From Massilia rubra (lineage in GTDB: Bacteria; Pseudomonadota; Gammaproteobacteria; Burkholderiales; Burkholderiaceae_D): DNA of 64,000 bases. The first letter of the stretch is position 1. Each line of letters opens with the position of its first letter. Shown one piece after another: positions 8,851-17,329 of the stretch. The stretch lies in NCBI RefSeq assembly GCF_011682065.1, contig NZ_VUYU01000003.1:1-64000 (forward strand). Direction: 5' to 3'. The notes beneath the pieces are model-generated. The model made no database searches, had not been told where the DNA came from, and worked only from the letters and a program-made list of their open reading frames with translations. Made by a program: the position numbers and the translations under genes.

Positions 8851-9996
8851 ATGAGAAAACTTATTGCCGCACTGGCTGCCAGTGTCCTGGCGCTATCGAC
8901 CGCCGTTGCGCAAACCATGCCGCCGCCGACCGTGGCAGCGCGCTCCTGGCTGCTGCTCGACGCCACCAGCGGGCAGGTCATCGCCTCGCAAGACCCCAAC
9001 GCCCGCATCGAACCGGCCTCGCTGACCAAGATCATGACGGCCTACCTGACCTTCGCCGCGCTCAAGGAAAAGAAGCTGACCCTGAACCAGATGATCAACG
9101 TCTCGGTCAAGGCATGGAAGGTCGATTCGAGCAGTTCCAAGATGTTCATCGACCCGGCCACGCCGGTATCGGTCGACGACCTGCTGCACGGCTTGATGGT
9201 GCAGTCCGGTAACGACGCCGCCGTGGCCCTGGCCGAAGCGGTGGCCGGCGACGAAAGCGCGTTCGTGTTCCTGATGAACCGCGAAGCCCAGCGCATGGGC
9301 CTGAAAAACACGCGCTTCGCCAACCCGCACGGCTTGCCGCATCCCGACAATTTCTCGACCGCGCACGACCTGTCGGTACTGGCCGCGCGCGTGATCGCCG
9401 ACTACCCCGAGTACTACAAGATCGACTCGGTGAAAAGCTTCACCTACAACAAGATCACCCAGCCGAACCGCAACCGCCTGTTGTGGCTCGACCCGACGGT
9501 CGACGGCATGAAGACCGGCCACACCGAAGCGGCCGGCTTTTGCATGATCGCCTCGGCGCGCCGTCCCAACGGCAGCGGCCAGCGCCGCCTGATTTCGGTG
9601 GTGCTCGGCACCAACTCGGACCAGGCCCGTACCCAGGAAAGCCAGAAGCTGCTCAACTGGGGCTTCCAGAACTTCGAGACGGTCAAGCTGTACGCCAAGG
9701 GCCAGGCGATCCAGACACCGGAAGTGTGGAAAGGCTCGGCCAATTCGGTCAAGATCGGTTTTAACAGCGACGTGCTGGTGACGGTGCCGAAAGGTGTGGC
9801 GGGCAAGATGAAGCCGGTACTCGAGCGCAACGACCCGCTGGTGGCCCCGCTGCCGCTCAACAGCAAAGTCGGCACCCTGAAAATGATGGTCGATGGCAAG
9901 CCGGTGCTGGAACTGCCGGTGGTGGCGCTGGAAGAAGTGCCGCAAGCGTCGATCTTCGGCCGCGCCTGGGACTCGATGCGCCTCTGGCTCAAGTAA
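8851..9996 (+). CDS. dacC: D-alanyl-D-alanine carboxypeptidase (PBP5/6 family)
   Basis: 381-aa peptidase S11. The signal peptide ends at AVAQ. Motifs are SLTK (SxxK nucleophile), SGN (SxN) and KTG, all intact, followed by the PBP5 C-terminal beta domain and a terminal amphipathic helix (SMRLWLK) for membrane association. It trims the terminal D-Ala from peptidoglycan pentapeptides in the periplasm. A TATAAT at 8801-8806 may be its -10 box, though no good -35 is seen. A 56-bp palindrome lies 25 bases downstream and may end the transcript. The paralogue name (dacA/dacC) is not certain. Confidence 0.93.
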   Translation: MRKLIAALAASVLALSTAVAQTMPPPTVAARSWLLLDATSGQVIASQDPNARIEPASLTKIMTAYLTFAALKEKKLTLNQMINVSVKAWKVDSSSSKMFIDPATPVSVDDLLHGLMVQSGNDAAVALAEAVAGDESAFVFLMNREAQRMGLKNTRFANPHGLPHPDNFSTAHDLSVLAARVIADYPEYYKIDSVKSFTYNKITQPNRNRLLWLDPTVDGMKTGHTEAAGFCMIASARRPNGSGQRRLISVVLGTNSDQARTQESQKLLNWGFQNFETVKLYAKGQAIQTPEVWKGSANSVKIGFNSDVLVTVPKGVAGKMKPVLERNDPLVAPLPLNSKVGTLKMMVDGKPVLELPVVALEEVPQASIFGRAWDSMRLWLK

Positions 9997-10020
9997 ACAA
10001 GCCGTTTTGCAGCACCCTCA

Positions 10021-10076
10021 AACCGGGGTCTGACCTCTGATTCGAAATATTTCGAATCAGAGGTCAGACCCCGGTT
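10021..10076. repeat. 56-bp perfect palindrome (REP-like, GGGGTCTGACC core)
   Basis: The 28-base left arm starting AACCGGGGTCTGACCTCTG is followed without any spacer by its exact reverse complement. The arms read GGGGTCTGACC outward, a motif common in palindromic elements of Oxalobacteraceae linked to REP-associated tyrosine transposases. The class assignment is from memory. It lies between the carboxypeptidase and aldo/keto reductase genes. No T-tract follows, so it is not a classical terminator. Confidence 0.85.
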
Positions 10077-10101
10077 GTTGAATACTCTTAGAAAGAAACC
10101 G

Positions 10102-11028
10102 ATGACCGCAGCCCTGCCCGCCGACCTGTTTTGCCCGCGCGTGAACACCCGTCTCCATGGCCCCGCACTCTCGCGCATCGTGGCCGGGATGTGGCGCATG
10201 GGCGAATGGGGCATGTCGGCCGAGCAGCGCGTGGCCTTCATCGAGCAGTGCATCGCGCTCGGCGTCACCAGCTTCGACCATGCCGATATCTACGGCAACT
10301 ACAGCGTCGAAGGCTTGTTCGGCGAAGCGCTGCGCCTGCAACCGTCGCTGCGCGACCGCATCGAGCTGATCAGCAAGTGCGGGATCAAGCTGTTTTCCCC
10401 GCAACGCCCCCTACATTCAATCCAGCATTACGACACCAGCGCCGCCCACATCGTGGCCTCGGTCGAGCAATCGCTGCGCCAGTTGCACACCGACCGCCTC
10501 GACCTGCTGCTGATCCACCGTCCCGATCCCTTGATGGAGTTCGACGAGATCGCCGCCGCTTTCAACAGCCTGCGCCAGGCCGGCAAGGTCTTGCACTTCG
10601 GCGTGTCGAATTTTTCGCGTCACCAGTTCGAGTCGCTCAACCGCCGCATCGAACTGGCCACCAACCAGGTCGAGTTCTCGCCCCTGCACACCACGCCGAT
10701 GTTCGATGAGACCTTCGACGGCCTGCAAGACCTGGGCGTGGCGCCGATGATCTGGTCGCCGCTGGCCGGTGGGCGCCTGTTCGCCAGCAGCGACGACCAT
10801 GCCGACCGCCTGCGCCTGGTGATCAAAGGTATCGCCGACGAACTCAATCAACCGTTCGCCAGCGTGGTGTTCGCGTGGATCATGCAGTTGCCGTGCCGCC
10901 CCGTGCCGCTGACCGGCAGCGGCCGCATCGAAGCGATCGCGGTGGCCGTGGCCGGCACCCGCTTTACGCTCGGGCGCGACCACTGGTTCACCATCCTGCG
11001 CGCCGCGCGCGGCCACGACGTGGCCTAA
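10102..11028 (+). CDS. aldo/keto reductase
   Basis: 308-aa NAD(P)H-dependent oxidoreductase with an (alpha/beta)8 barrel. Catalytic residues are recognisable: Asp and Tyr in DHADIYGNY, Lys in ISKCGIK and His in LLIHRPD. Overall it resembles the YdhF subgroup of cytosolic reductases. The start ATG 10102 has an AGAAAG ribosome-binding stretch; an upstream TTG would fall inside the palindrome and is rejected. The substrate is unknown. The CsoR-like regulator gene follows after 25 bases. Confidence 0.9.
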   Translation: MTAALPADLFCPRVNTRLHGPALSRIVAGMWRMGEWGMSAEQRVAFIEQCIALGVTSFDHADIYGNYSVEGLFGEALRLQPSLRDRIELISKCGIKLFSPQRPLHSIQHYDTSAAHIVASVEQSLRQLHTDRLDLLLIHRPDPLMEFDEIAAAFNSLRQAGKVLHFGVSNFSRHQFESLNRRIELATNQVEFSPLHTTPMFDETFDGLQDLGVAPMIWSPLAGGRLFASSDDHADRLRLVIKGIADELNQPFASVVFAWIMQLPCRPVPLTGSGRIEAIAVAVAGTRFTLGRDHWFTILRAARGHDVA

Positions 11029-11053
11029 GCCGCTTCACGCAACGGAGCAGCGC

Positions 11054-11353
11054 ATGCCGCAGATCGTCGAGAGCAGCGCCCTGAGCGCCTTGCAAAAGAA
11101 GGAGTTGCTGCACCGTCTGGCGCGCATCGAGGGCCAGTTGCGCGGGGTGCAGAAGTTGATCGCGCAGGCGGCCACGCCGGCCGATTGCGACGCCGTGGCA
11201 CAGCAGATGGCGGCGGCGCGCAAGGCGCTCGACCGCTCGTTCGTCCAGTTGCTCACCAATACCATGCAGACCCAGAGCGCCAACGCGACCAGCCTGGCCG
11301 AAGCGCAAGCGAGCGCCAGCAAGCTGGCCGCCATGCTCGACAAGTTTGCTTAG
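11054..11353 (+). CDS. CsoR/FrmR (DUF156) family transcriptional repressor, incomplete metal site
   Basis: 99-aa all-helical protein with the family pattern KKELLHRLARIEGQLRGVQ and Cys45 in the first ligand position. Family members bind operator DNA and release it on sensing copper, nickel or formaldehyde. Aligned by spacing to FrmR/CsoR, the second and third ligand positions fall on Thr70 and Gln74 instead of His and Cys. The usual Cu(I)/Ni site is therefore not conserved. It lies 25 bases after the aldo/keto reductase and may control it. The inducer is unknown. Confidence 0.85.
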   Translation: MPQIVESSALSALQKKELLHRLARIEGQLRGVQKLIAQAATPADCDAVAQQMAAARKALDRSFVQLLTNTMQTQSANATSLAEAQASASKLAAMLDKFA

Positions 11354-11364
11354 TTCCCTCTTGC

Positions 11365-12162
11365 TTAATCCTCGTACACGGCCGGCGCCGGCACGCCGCG
11401 CCAGCCCAGTTGCCATGCGATATTGAGCAGCAGGGTAAAGCTGATATACAGCACGAAAAACAGCACGAAGAAGCGCGTTTGCAGCCAGGCCAGCAAGGCC
11501 AGCCCGACGCCGATGACGACCCACAGCCCCATGCTTTTCGGCTGCTTGGAACTTGGAAAACGCACCGTCGAGACCATCAGCGTGCCCACGCCCACCATCA
11601 GGGCCATGACCAGATAGCCCTGCACGACGGTGGTCAGCGGCGCCGGCCAGGCCACCACGACGGCGGCCACGCAGGCGGCGCCGGCGGTGATCGGCATGCC
11701 GACGAAGTAGCGCGGGTCGGTGCGCCCCACATTCACATTGAAACGGGCCAGGCGCAGCGCGCCGCAGGCGACGAACACGAAGCAGGCCAGGCCGCCGGCG
11801 CGCAGCAGGGTCGGATGCTCCACGCCCAGTTGCACGAAGCCGTAGCAGTACAGCAGCATGGCCGGGGCGCAGCCGAAGTTCATGACGTCGGCGATCGAGT
11901 CGAGCTGCATGCCGAATTCGGACGAGGTATTGGTGGCGCGCGCCACAAAACCGTCGAGCGCGTCGAACACGCCGGCCAGCACCAGCAAAATGGCCGACAT
12001 GCGGTAATCGGCGGCCAGGCCGACGTGGGCGTTGTCGACCGACATGACGATGCTGCCGAAGCCGCACGCAATCGATAGCAGCGTGACAAAGCTCGGCAGG
12101 GCAAACTTGGCGCGCGCGAGGCGCTGCTGGCGGGTGGGTTTCAAGTGGTTTCGCAATCGCAT
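11365..12162 (-). CDS. pssA: CDP-diacylglycerol--serine O-phosphatidyltransferase
   Basis: 265-aa membrane enzyme making phosphatidylserine from CDP-diacylglycerol and L-serine, the first committed step to phosphatidylethanolamine. The CDP-alcohol phosphotransferase signature is complete (DALDGFVARATN, then SEFGMQLDSIADVMNFG). About seven or eight hydrophobic segments are visible. The C-terminal genes on both strands converge around 11353-11365. It is the type II (membrane) PssA form by length and signature. Confidence 0.9.
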   Translation of the reverse strand: MRLRNHLKPTRQQRLARAKFALPSFVTLLSIACGFGSIVMSVDNAHVGLAADYRMSAILLVLAGVFDALDGFVARATNTSSEFGMQLDSIADVMNFGCAPAMLLYCYGFVQLGVEHPTLLRAGGLACFVFVACGALRLARFNVNVGRTDPRYFVGMPITAGAACVAAVVVAWPAPLTTVVQGYLVMALMVGVGTLMVSTVRFPSSKQPKSMGLWVVIGVGLALLAWLQTRFFVLFFVLYISFTLLLNIAWQLGWRGVPAPAVYED

Positions 12163-12292
12163 CAGGAATAGTGTTGGTATTTTACAGCGTCATCCTGTCT
12201 GCGCCAGATCAATCCCGGGCAAACAAACCTCACCGATTTTCAAATTCCCCTAGAATCAATTTTTAGCGGATTTTCTGCACGGAGAACTCGGG

Positions 12293-13243
12293 ATGAACGG
12301 ATTTCAACGCTCACACATGGCTGCGGCGCTGTCATGCGCGCTGTTGCTGTCCGCCTGCGGGGGCGATGGCGGGAGCAACAAGGGCACGCCGACCCAGAGC
12401 AGCGCCTCGACCGCCCTCGCGCAGATGCCGGGCGCGCCGCCGGCGACCAACGACACCGCCATCGACGGCCTGAACTGGATCAATTTCCGCCGCACCCAGA
12501 TCGGCATGCCGGCGCTGGCGCGCAACGCCAGTATCGACCGCGCCGCCCAGGGCCATTCCGACTATCAAAAGATCAATGACAAGGTCACCCACGACCAGGC
12601 CAGCGGCGCTCCCGGTTTCACCGGCGCGCAACTGAGCGACCGCCTGAGCGGCGCGGGCTATCTGTTCGCGCCGACCGAGCGCGCCTATGGCGAGGTCATC
12701 TCGGCGACCTCGAACGCGTCCGGCTTTTACATGGCGGAAGAATTGATCACGGCGATCTATCACCGTTTCGTGATGTTCGAGCCCAAGTTCAAGGAAATCG
12801 GCACCGGCGCGGCAGCCAACGCGAGCGGCTATATCTACTTTACCAGCAACTTTGCCGCGAATAATGGCTTCGGCCCAGGCATGGGACGCGGCAATATCGC
12901 CACCTGGCCCAGCGATGGCCAGACCGGCATCACGCCGAACTTTTTCAGTAACTATGAAGAACCGGACCCGGTCGAGAACCTGAACGAAGTGGGCTACCCG
13001 ATCAGCGTGCATGCCGACCTCGACGCCACCCTGACGGTGCAAAGTTTTACCGTGCGCCCGCGTGGCGGGGCGCTGCTCAACGTCAAGCTGCTCAAGCTCG
13101 GGGTGGACAGCCACACGCCCAAGTCGGCGGCGGCGATCATTCCGCTGACCGTGCTGGCCGCGCGCACCGTGTACGAGGTGAGTTTTTCGGGCGCCATCGA
13201 CGACGTGCCCGTCACGAAAACCTGGTCCTTTACCAGCAAATAG
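12293..13243 (+). CDS. CAP-domain (SCP/PR1) lipoprotein
   Basis: 316-aa lipoprotein. The signal peptide has lipobox LLSAC, a low-complexity linker follows, then a CAP domain from about residue 55 (LNWINFRRTQIGMPAL, RAAQGHSDYQ, ...TERAYGEVI). The C-terminal ~100 residues form a beta-rich region ending at TKTWSFTSK. CAP domains occur in extracellular proteins with varied binding roles. A good ribosome-binding site (GGAGAA) precedes ATG 12293. It is a single gene. Confidence 0.87.
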   Translation: MNGFQRSHMAAALSCALLLSACGGDGGSNKGTPTQSSASTALAQMPGAPPATNDTAIDGLNWINFRRTQIGMPALARNASIDRAAQGHSDYQKINDKVTHDQASGAPGFTGAQLSDRLSGAGYLFAPTERAYGEVISATSNASGFYMAEELITAIYHRFVMFEPKFKEIGTGAAANASGYIYFTSNFAANNGFGPGMGRGNIATWPSDGQTGITPNFFSNYEEPDPVENLNEVGYPISVHADLDATLTVQSFTVRPRGGALLNVKLLKLGVDSHTPKSAAAIIPLTVLAARTVYEVSFSGAIDDVPVTKTWSFTSK

Positions 13244-13300
13244 AGGGCGTGATCGGCGCGGTTTGCCCGCTCAAGTCTGCTATCGTTTGGTTTTAAGATA

Positions 13301-13951
13301 ATGAACGCAAGCCCGTCCATGCCATCGAGAGAGAAGCCGCCCGTCACCGTCGAATTGCGTGCCGATAGCGCCACGCGCGAGGTCATCGACATGGCCGACG
13401 GCATCGACCGCATCATGGGCAACCGCGCCCTGTATGCGCGCATGCTCAAGCGCTTTCGCAGCGATTACGCGCTCGGTGCGGTGCCGATCGGGGCCGCGCT
13501 GGCCGATGGCGACACCATCCTGGCGCACCGCCTGGCGCATACCCTCAAAGGCGCCGCCGGCCTGATCGGCGCGCGCCGCCTGCACCAGCAGGCCAGCACG
13601 CTGGAACTGGCGATCCGCACCAATCCACCAGCGCAGCAGGCCGCGCTGGCGGCGCTGGTCGATCCCTTTTACCAGGTCTTGCACCTGCTCGACCGGGTAC
13701 TGGCGGGCGGCGCGCCGGACGGTATGGCGACGGAGGCGCCGCAGCGCACCCTGATGCAGGACCCGGCCCTGCTGGCGCGGCTGGTGCAATTGCTGATCGA
13801 CGCCGACGGCGCGGCGGTCGACCTGCTGGAAGAGTCGGGAGCGAGCCTGCGCGTGATCCTGGGCGAGGCCAGGCTGGCGCAGCTCACAAAAGCGGTGAAT
13901 GACTTCGATTTCGACGGTGCCTTGCGTGCGCTGAGGCAAACGGCAAGCTGA
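13301..13951 (+). CDS. Hpt domain-containing protein
   Basis: 216-aa protein. Residues ~30-125 form a histidine phosphotransfer four-helix bundle with the phosphorylatable His in LAHTLKGAAGLIGA. The C-terminal ~80 residues are helical and unassigned, resembling the linker regions of hybrid kinases. No histidine kinase or receiver gene is adjacent, so its partners must be encoded elsewhere. It converges with the small zinc-motif gene 1 base away. Confidence 0.82.
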   Translation: MNASPSMPSREKPPVTVELRADSATREVIDMADGIDRIMGNRALYARMLKRFRSDYALGAVPIGAALADGDTILAHRLAHTLKGAAGLIGARRLHQQASTLELAIRTNPPAQQAALAALVDPFYQVLHLLDRVLAGGAPDGMATEAPQRTLMQDPALLARLVQLLIDADGAAVDLLEESGASLRVILGEARLAQLTKAVNDFDFDGALRALRQTAS

Positions 13952-13952
13952 T

Positions 13953-14159
13953 TTAGCGCGTGTATTCGGCTTCCTCGTCGAAGGCGTCGGCGCAGGTCTT
14001 GCCGCAGAAGCGCTTGACGCTGTCGAGCGGCTTTTCGCAATACCAGCACGAGCCCTTCGGCGGCAAGGCCTGGCGCGGTCGCACCGGGGCCGATTGCGCC
14101 TCGGACTGGCGCTCGCCCCCCGCGTCCTTTTCCGGAAAATCTTCCTCTATCGTTCCCAC
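13953..14159 (-). CDS. small protein with a CxxC...CxxxC zinc-binding motif
   Basis: 68 aa starting at GTG 14159, which has a strong GGGGGGA ribosome-binding stretch 5 bases upstream. The C-terminal half holds CWYC and, 13 residues on, CGKTC, a treble-clef-like four-cysteine zinc motif. The N-terminal half is charged and disordered. The arrangement resembles small proteins annotated with zinc-ribbon/DUF families. The role is unknown. It converges with the Hpt gene. Confidence 0.65.
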   Translation of the reverse strand: MGTIEEDFPEKDAGGERQSEAQSAPVRPRQALPPKGSCWYCEKPLDSVKRFCGKTCADAFDEEAEYTR

Positions 14160-14183
14160 AAGTCCCCCCCAAAATGGCAGCAC

Positions 14184-14441
14184 AGCGAATTCTCAAAGCA
14201 AGATTACTTTAGCGGAATACTTTGGACATGAGAATTCGCAAGTCCTGGGGCATTCAGTGACATGGTCACGATTAATCTCAAGTTTGCACGCAATATGCGG
14301 CTGCCGCAATCAAGGGAAAACACGCTTTCGTTGCGACGCAACAACCACGGAGATACCCGACAGTGCGTAAAAACGAGGCAGCAAAGCGCAAACCGCCCGC
14401 GCCGCCGGGCCGGGAGGGGAAGCGCACGGCGGGGGCCGGAC
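14184..14441. other. intergenic stretch without a recognised gene
   Basis: Between the small zinc-motif gene and the DUF1439 gene, no reading frame with family-like sequence is apparent on either strand. Frames that stay open here are rich in Arg/Ser and look like antisense noise. No terminator or clear promoter was found. Confidence 0.4.
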
Positions 14442-14996
14442 TTACTTGACCGGCTCGACCGTGACAATCAGGGAAGATGGCGTGGTTTGTATGCGCGTCG
14501 GCACGAATTGCACGCCCGCATAACGCAAATCTTCGGGGCGGAAGTTGTAGACGGCCACGTCGGCGACGACCTTGTTCATCAGCACATTGGCGGCGGCGGC
14601 GAGCTGGCGCTGGCGCGCGTCGTCGATGCCGTCGATGGCGAAGCGGTCCACGCGCGGCTCGGCCATCAGCACGGCGTTGCGCGCCGCATCGATGTACGGG
14701 CGGCCGGACATGGCCAGGCTGCCGCGCCAGGACTGGCGTGTGAAAGGGGACGACAGCGCCGCGTCGAGGGTGACGCCGACGCGGCCGTTACCGGCTGCCA
14801 GCGACAGCTGCGGGCGGTTGAGCTGGATGTCGATCACTTCCAGCGCCCGGTTGCTGATCGGGAAGCGCCGGTCCATGCCAGCTTGCAGTTTAGTCAGCGG
14901 CAATTCGATCTGGCGCGGGCCGATCACGCTGGCGCAGGAGGCCAGCAAAGCGCCGGCCAGCGCCAGCGGCACGCAGGTGCGGAGGAGGTTTTTCAT
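14442..14996 (-). CDS. DUF1439 lipoprotein (YceB-like)
   Basis: 184-aa lipoprotein. The signal peptide has lipobox LLASC, and the mature part is a DUF1439 domain (IELPLTKLQAGMDRRFP, EVIDIQLNRPQL), probably a lipid-binding SMP-like or tubular fold as in E. coli YceB. It ends in a beta strand VTVEPVK. It is upstream of nothing else on its strand and separated from the sigma factor operon by ~120 bases. Confidence 0.85.
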   Translation of the reverse strand: MKNLLRTCVPLALAGALLASCASVIGPRQIELPLTKLQAGMDRRFPISNRALEVIDIQLNRPQLSLAAGNGRVGVTLDAALSSPFTRQSWRGSLAMSGRPYIDAARNAVLMAEPRVDRFAIDGIDDARQRQLAAAANVLMNKVVADVAVYNFRPEDLRYAGVQFVPTRIQTTPSSLIVTVEPVK

Positions 14997-15114
14997 GGGG
15001 GAAGGCTAGCATAATTCGGGCGCGGCGGCCGCCGGGGTGGAGGGCTTGCGACAGGTGCCGCCCCGGCGCCGGCACCACCAGCGCCGCATGACCCTGCCCT
15101 TGCCCCTGCCCCGC

Positions 15115-16413
15115 CTATCGGCCGCACCCTTGCGCCCTTGCCAGCAGCAAGGCCCGTTCGCGCAGGTTGTTGGTCAGCGCCGCGGCCTGCTCGAACTCGG
15201 CGCGCGCCTCCTCCATCCGCCCCAAACGCGACAGCAAATCCCCGCGCACGCTGGGCAGCAAGTGATAGTTGCGCAGCGAGTTGCGCAGCGCGTCGGCGGC
15301 GATCAGCGCATCGACCAGTTCCAGCCCCAGCGCCGGCCCATACGCCATCCCGATCACCACCGCGCGGTTGAGTTCGACCACCGGCGATGGCATCAGTTGT
15401 GCCAGCGCATCGTACAGCGCGGCGATGCGCGGCCAGTCGGTCTGCTCCGGCGTCAAGGCGCGCGCGTGGCAAGCGGCAATCGCCGCCTGCAGCGCGTACG
15501 GACCATACTCGCCCAACTGCCCGGCGCGCGCCAACGCGGCCAGTCCGCGCCGGATCAGCAACTGGTCCCAGCGGCTGCGGTCCTGCTCGAGCAGCAGGAC
15601 CGGCTCGCCCTGCGCCCCGAGCCGGGCGCGCGCGCGCGAGGACTGGATTTCCATCAGCGCCACCAGGCCGTGCACCTCCGCTTCATCGGGCAACAGGCCG
15701 GCCAGGATGCGCCCCAGCCGCAAGGCCTCGTCGCACAGCGTGGGCCGCATCCAGTCGCCGCCGGCGCTGGCCGAATAGCCCTCGTTGTAGATCAGGTAGA
15801 TCACTTGCAGCACCGAGGCCAGGCGCGCCACCAGCTGGTCGGCGCGCGGCACCTCGAACGGGACCTTCGCTTCGGCCAGCGTGCGCTTGGCGCGCACGAT
15901 GCGCTGCGCCACCGTCGCTTCGGACACCAGGAACGCATGGGCGATTTCCTCGGTGGTGAGCCCGCCCAGCAAGCGCAAAGTGAGCGCCACGCGCGCCTCG
16001 GTCGAGAGCACCGGATGGCAGGAAATGAACATCAGCCGCAGCAGGTCGTCGCCGATGTCGTCTTCCAGGGCGGCGTCGAGATCGGGCGCGGCATCTTGCA
16101 GCAGGGTTTCGATCGCGTAGGTCAGCTCGGATTGCTTGTTGCGCTGCAGGGTGGCGTGGCGCAAGTGGTCGAGCGCGCGGTTTTTGGCGACCGTCATCAG
16201 CCAGGCGGCGGGATTGTCGGGAATGCCGGCCTCGGGCCAGCGTTCGAGCGCGCTGACCAGGGCATCTTGCGCCAGTTCCTCGGCCAGGCCGACATTGCGC
16301 AGCATGCGCGCCAGCGCACCGATGATGCGCGCCGACTCGATGCGCCAGACGCCGTCGATGACGCGCGCGGCCGCCTGCCTTGCCTCTGCCTCGGGCGGTC
16401 CCTTGGCCGGCAT
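15115..16413 (-). CDS. ECF42-type RNA polymerase sigma factor with C-terminal DUF6596/TPR extension
   Basis: 432-aa sigma factor. The N-terminal ~180 residues contain ECF region 2 (ARMLRNVGLAEELAQDALVSALERW, DNPAAWLMTVAKNRALDHLR) and region 4 (LTLRLLGGLTTEEIAHAFLVSEATVAQRIVRAKRTL). The long C-terminal region is the DUF6596/TPR-like extension that defines the ECF42 group. ECF42 genes lie beside YCII (DGPF) genes and lack an anti-sigma factor, which matches the four upstream genes here. It is the last gene of the operon, 3 bases after the fused YCII gene. Activation probably occurs through the C-terminal extension. Confidence 0.92.
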   Translation of the reverse strand: MPAKGPPEAEARQAAARVIDGVWRIESARIIGALARMLRNVGLAEELAQDALVSALERWPEAGIPDNPAAWLMTVAKNRALDHLRHATLQRNKQSELTYAIETLLQDAAPDLDAALEDDIGDDLLRLMFISCHPVLSTEARVALTLRLLGGLTTEEIAHAFLVSEATVAQRIVRAKRTLAEAKVPFEVPRADQLVARLASVLQVIYLIYNEGYSASAGGDWMRPTLCDEALRLGRILAGLLPDEAEVHGLVALMEIQSSRARARLGAQGEPVLLLEQDRSRWDQLLIRRGLAALARAGQLGEYGPYALQAAIAACHARALTPEQTDWPRIAALYDALAQLMPSPVVELNRAVVIGMAYGPALGLELVDALIAADALRNSLRNYHLLPSVRGDLLSRLGRMEEARAEFEQAAALTNNLRERALLLARAQGCGR

Positions 16414-16416
16414 CGC

Positions 16417-17241
16417 CTAGCGCGGCGGCGGCGCGCGCACGCCGGCCTCGCTCTGGTGGGCGGACAGGCGCTGCCCGGCAGGCGTGACGGCGTCGGCGGC
16501 GCCGATATCGGCCAGCTGGCGGATTTCCACCTCGACCGGCGGGCCGACCGGATACGGATTGCGCGTGGCCCAGGCGATGGCGTCTTGCAGCGTGGGCGCG
16601 CGGATCAGCCAGTAGCCGGCGATCATTTCCTTGATTTCGGTGAAGGGGCCGTCCACCACCGTGAGCTTGCCGGACGCCAGCCTGACCCGCGCCCCGAAAG
16701 CGCTCGAGCGCAATCCGTCCGCCCCGAGCAGCACGCCGGCGCGCGCTTCGGCTGCGTTGTGCTGGTCCAGCGCGTCGAGCCGGGCGCGGGCGACCGGTGT
16801 TTCGTTTTCCAGGTCCTTGCTGGAGCGCAGCAGGATAGCGAAGCGCCGGCCCGCCGCATCGGGTTCGCTGTCGGCCTGGACATTGGCGCAACCACCGGGA
16901 CAGCCGCTCAGGCGCACCTCGACCTCGGCGGCGCCGGCGGCGCCCGCCGGCCAGCGCGCCGCCCACGCCAGTGCGTCGTCCCTGGTGGCGACATCGATGA
17001 CGGCGAAGCCGGCGATCAGTTCTTGTGTGTCGGGAAACGGGCCGGCGGCCTGGGTGGCGCGGCCGTCGGCAATGGCAAGGCGCACGCCGCCGGCGCTGGG
17101 CAAGAAATGTTCGCAGTCGCGCAGGATGCCGGCCTCGGCCATCTGGCCGGTGTAGGCGGCGAGGGCTTCGCGCTCGCTGGCGGACCAGGGCTGGCCGGCT
17201 TCGTGAGCCGGGTCGGATCGCCGCAAGAGCATGTAACGCAT
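16417..17241 (-). CDS. tandem YCII (DGPF) domain protein
   Basis: 274 aa from ATG 17241, preceded by GGAG at good spacing; the frame upstream is open but unlike the family. Two YCII-related domains are fused: the first (MRYMLLRRSDPAHE... with AGPFPDTQELIAGF) has AGPF instead of DGPF, while the second (VDGPFTEIKEMIAGY) keeps the canonical motif. YCII proteins accompany ECF42 sigma factors; their activity is unknown, though an acid-base His-Asp pair has been proposed for the fold. It is 3 bases upstream of the sigma factor gene. Confidence 0.87.
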   Translation of the reverse strand: MRYMLLRRSDPAHEAGQPWSASEREALAAYTGQMAEAGILRDCEHFLPSAGGVRLAIADGRATQAAGPFPDTQELIAGFAVIDVATRDDALAWAARWPAGAAGAAEVEVRLSGCPGGCANVQADSEPDAAGRRFAILLRSSKDLENETPVARARLDALDQHNAAEARAGVLLGADGLRSSAFGARVRLASGKLTVVDGPFTEIKEMIAGYWLIRAPTLQDAIAWATRNPYPVGPPVEVEIRQLADIGAADAVTPAGQRLSAHQSEAGVRAPPPR

Positions 17242-17329
17242 GGTGTTCTCCAGGTTGGGCGCAGCGCCCCGCCGGGGCGCCTGCAACGCCGTTCCCGCAC
17301 CGGGCTGGCCGGACGGGAACGGCATGGAT

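Noticed and set aside
10021-10076. Ordinary rho-independent terminator
   Set aside because: The palindrome is too long, has no loop and no T-tract follows on either strand, although it may still end transcription.
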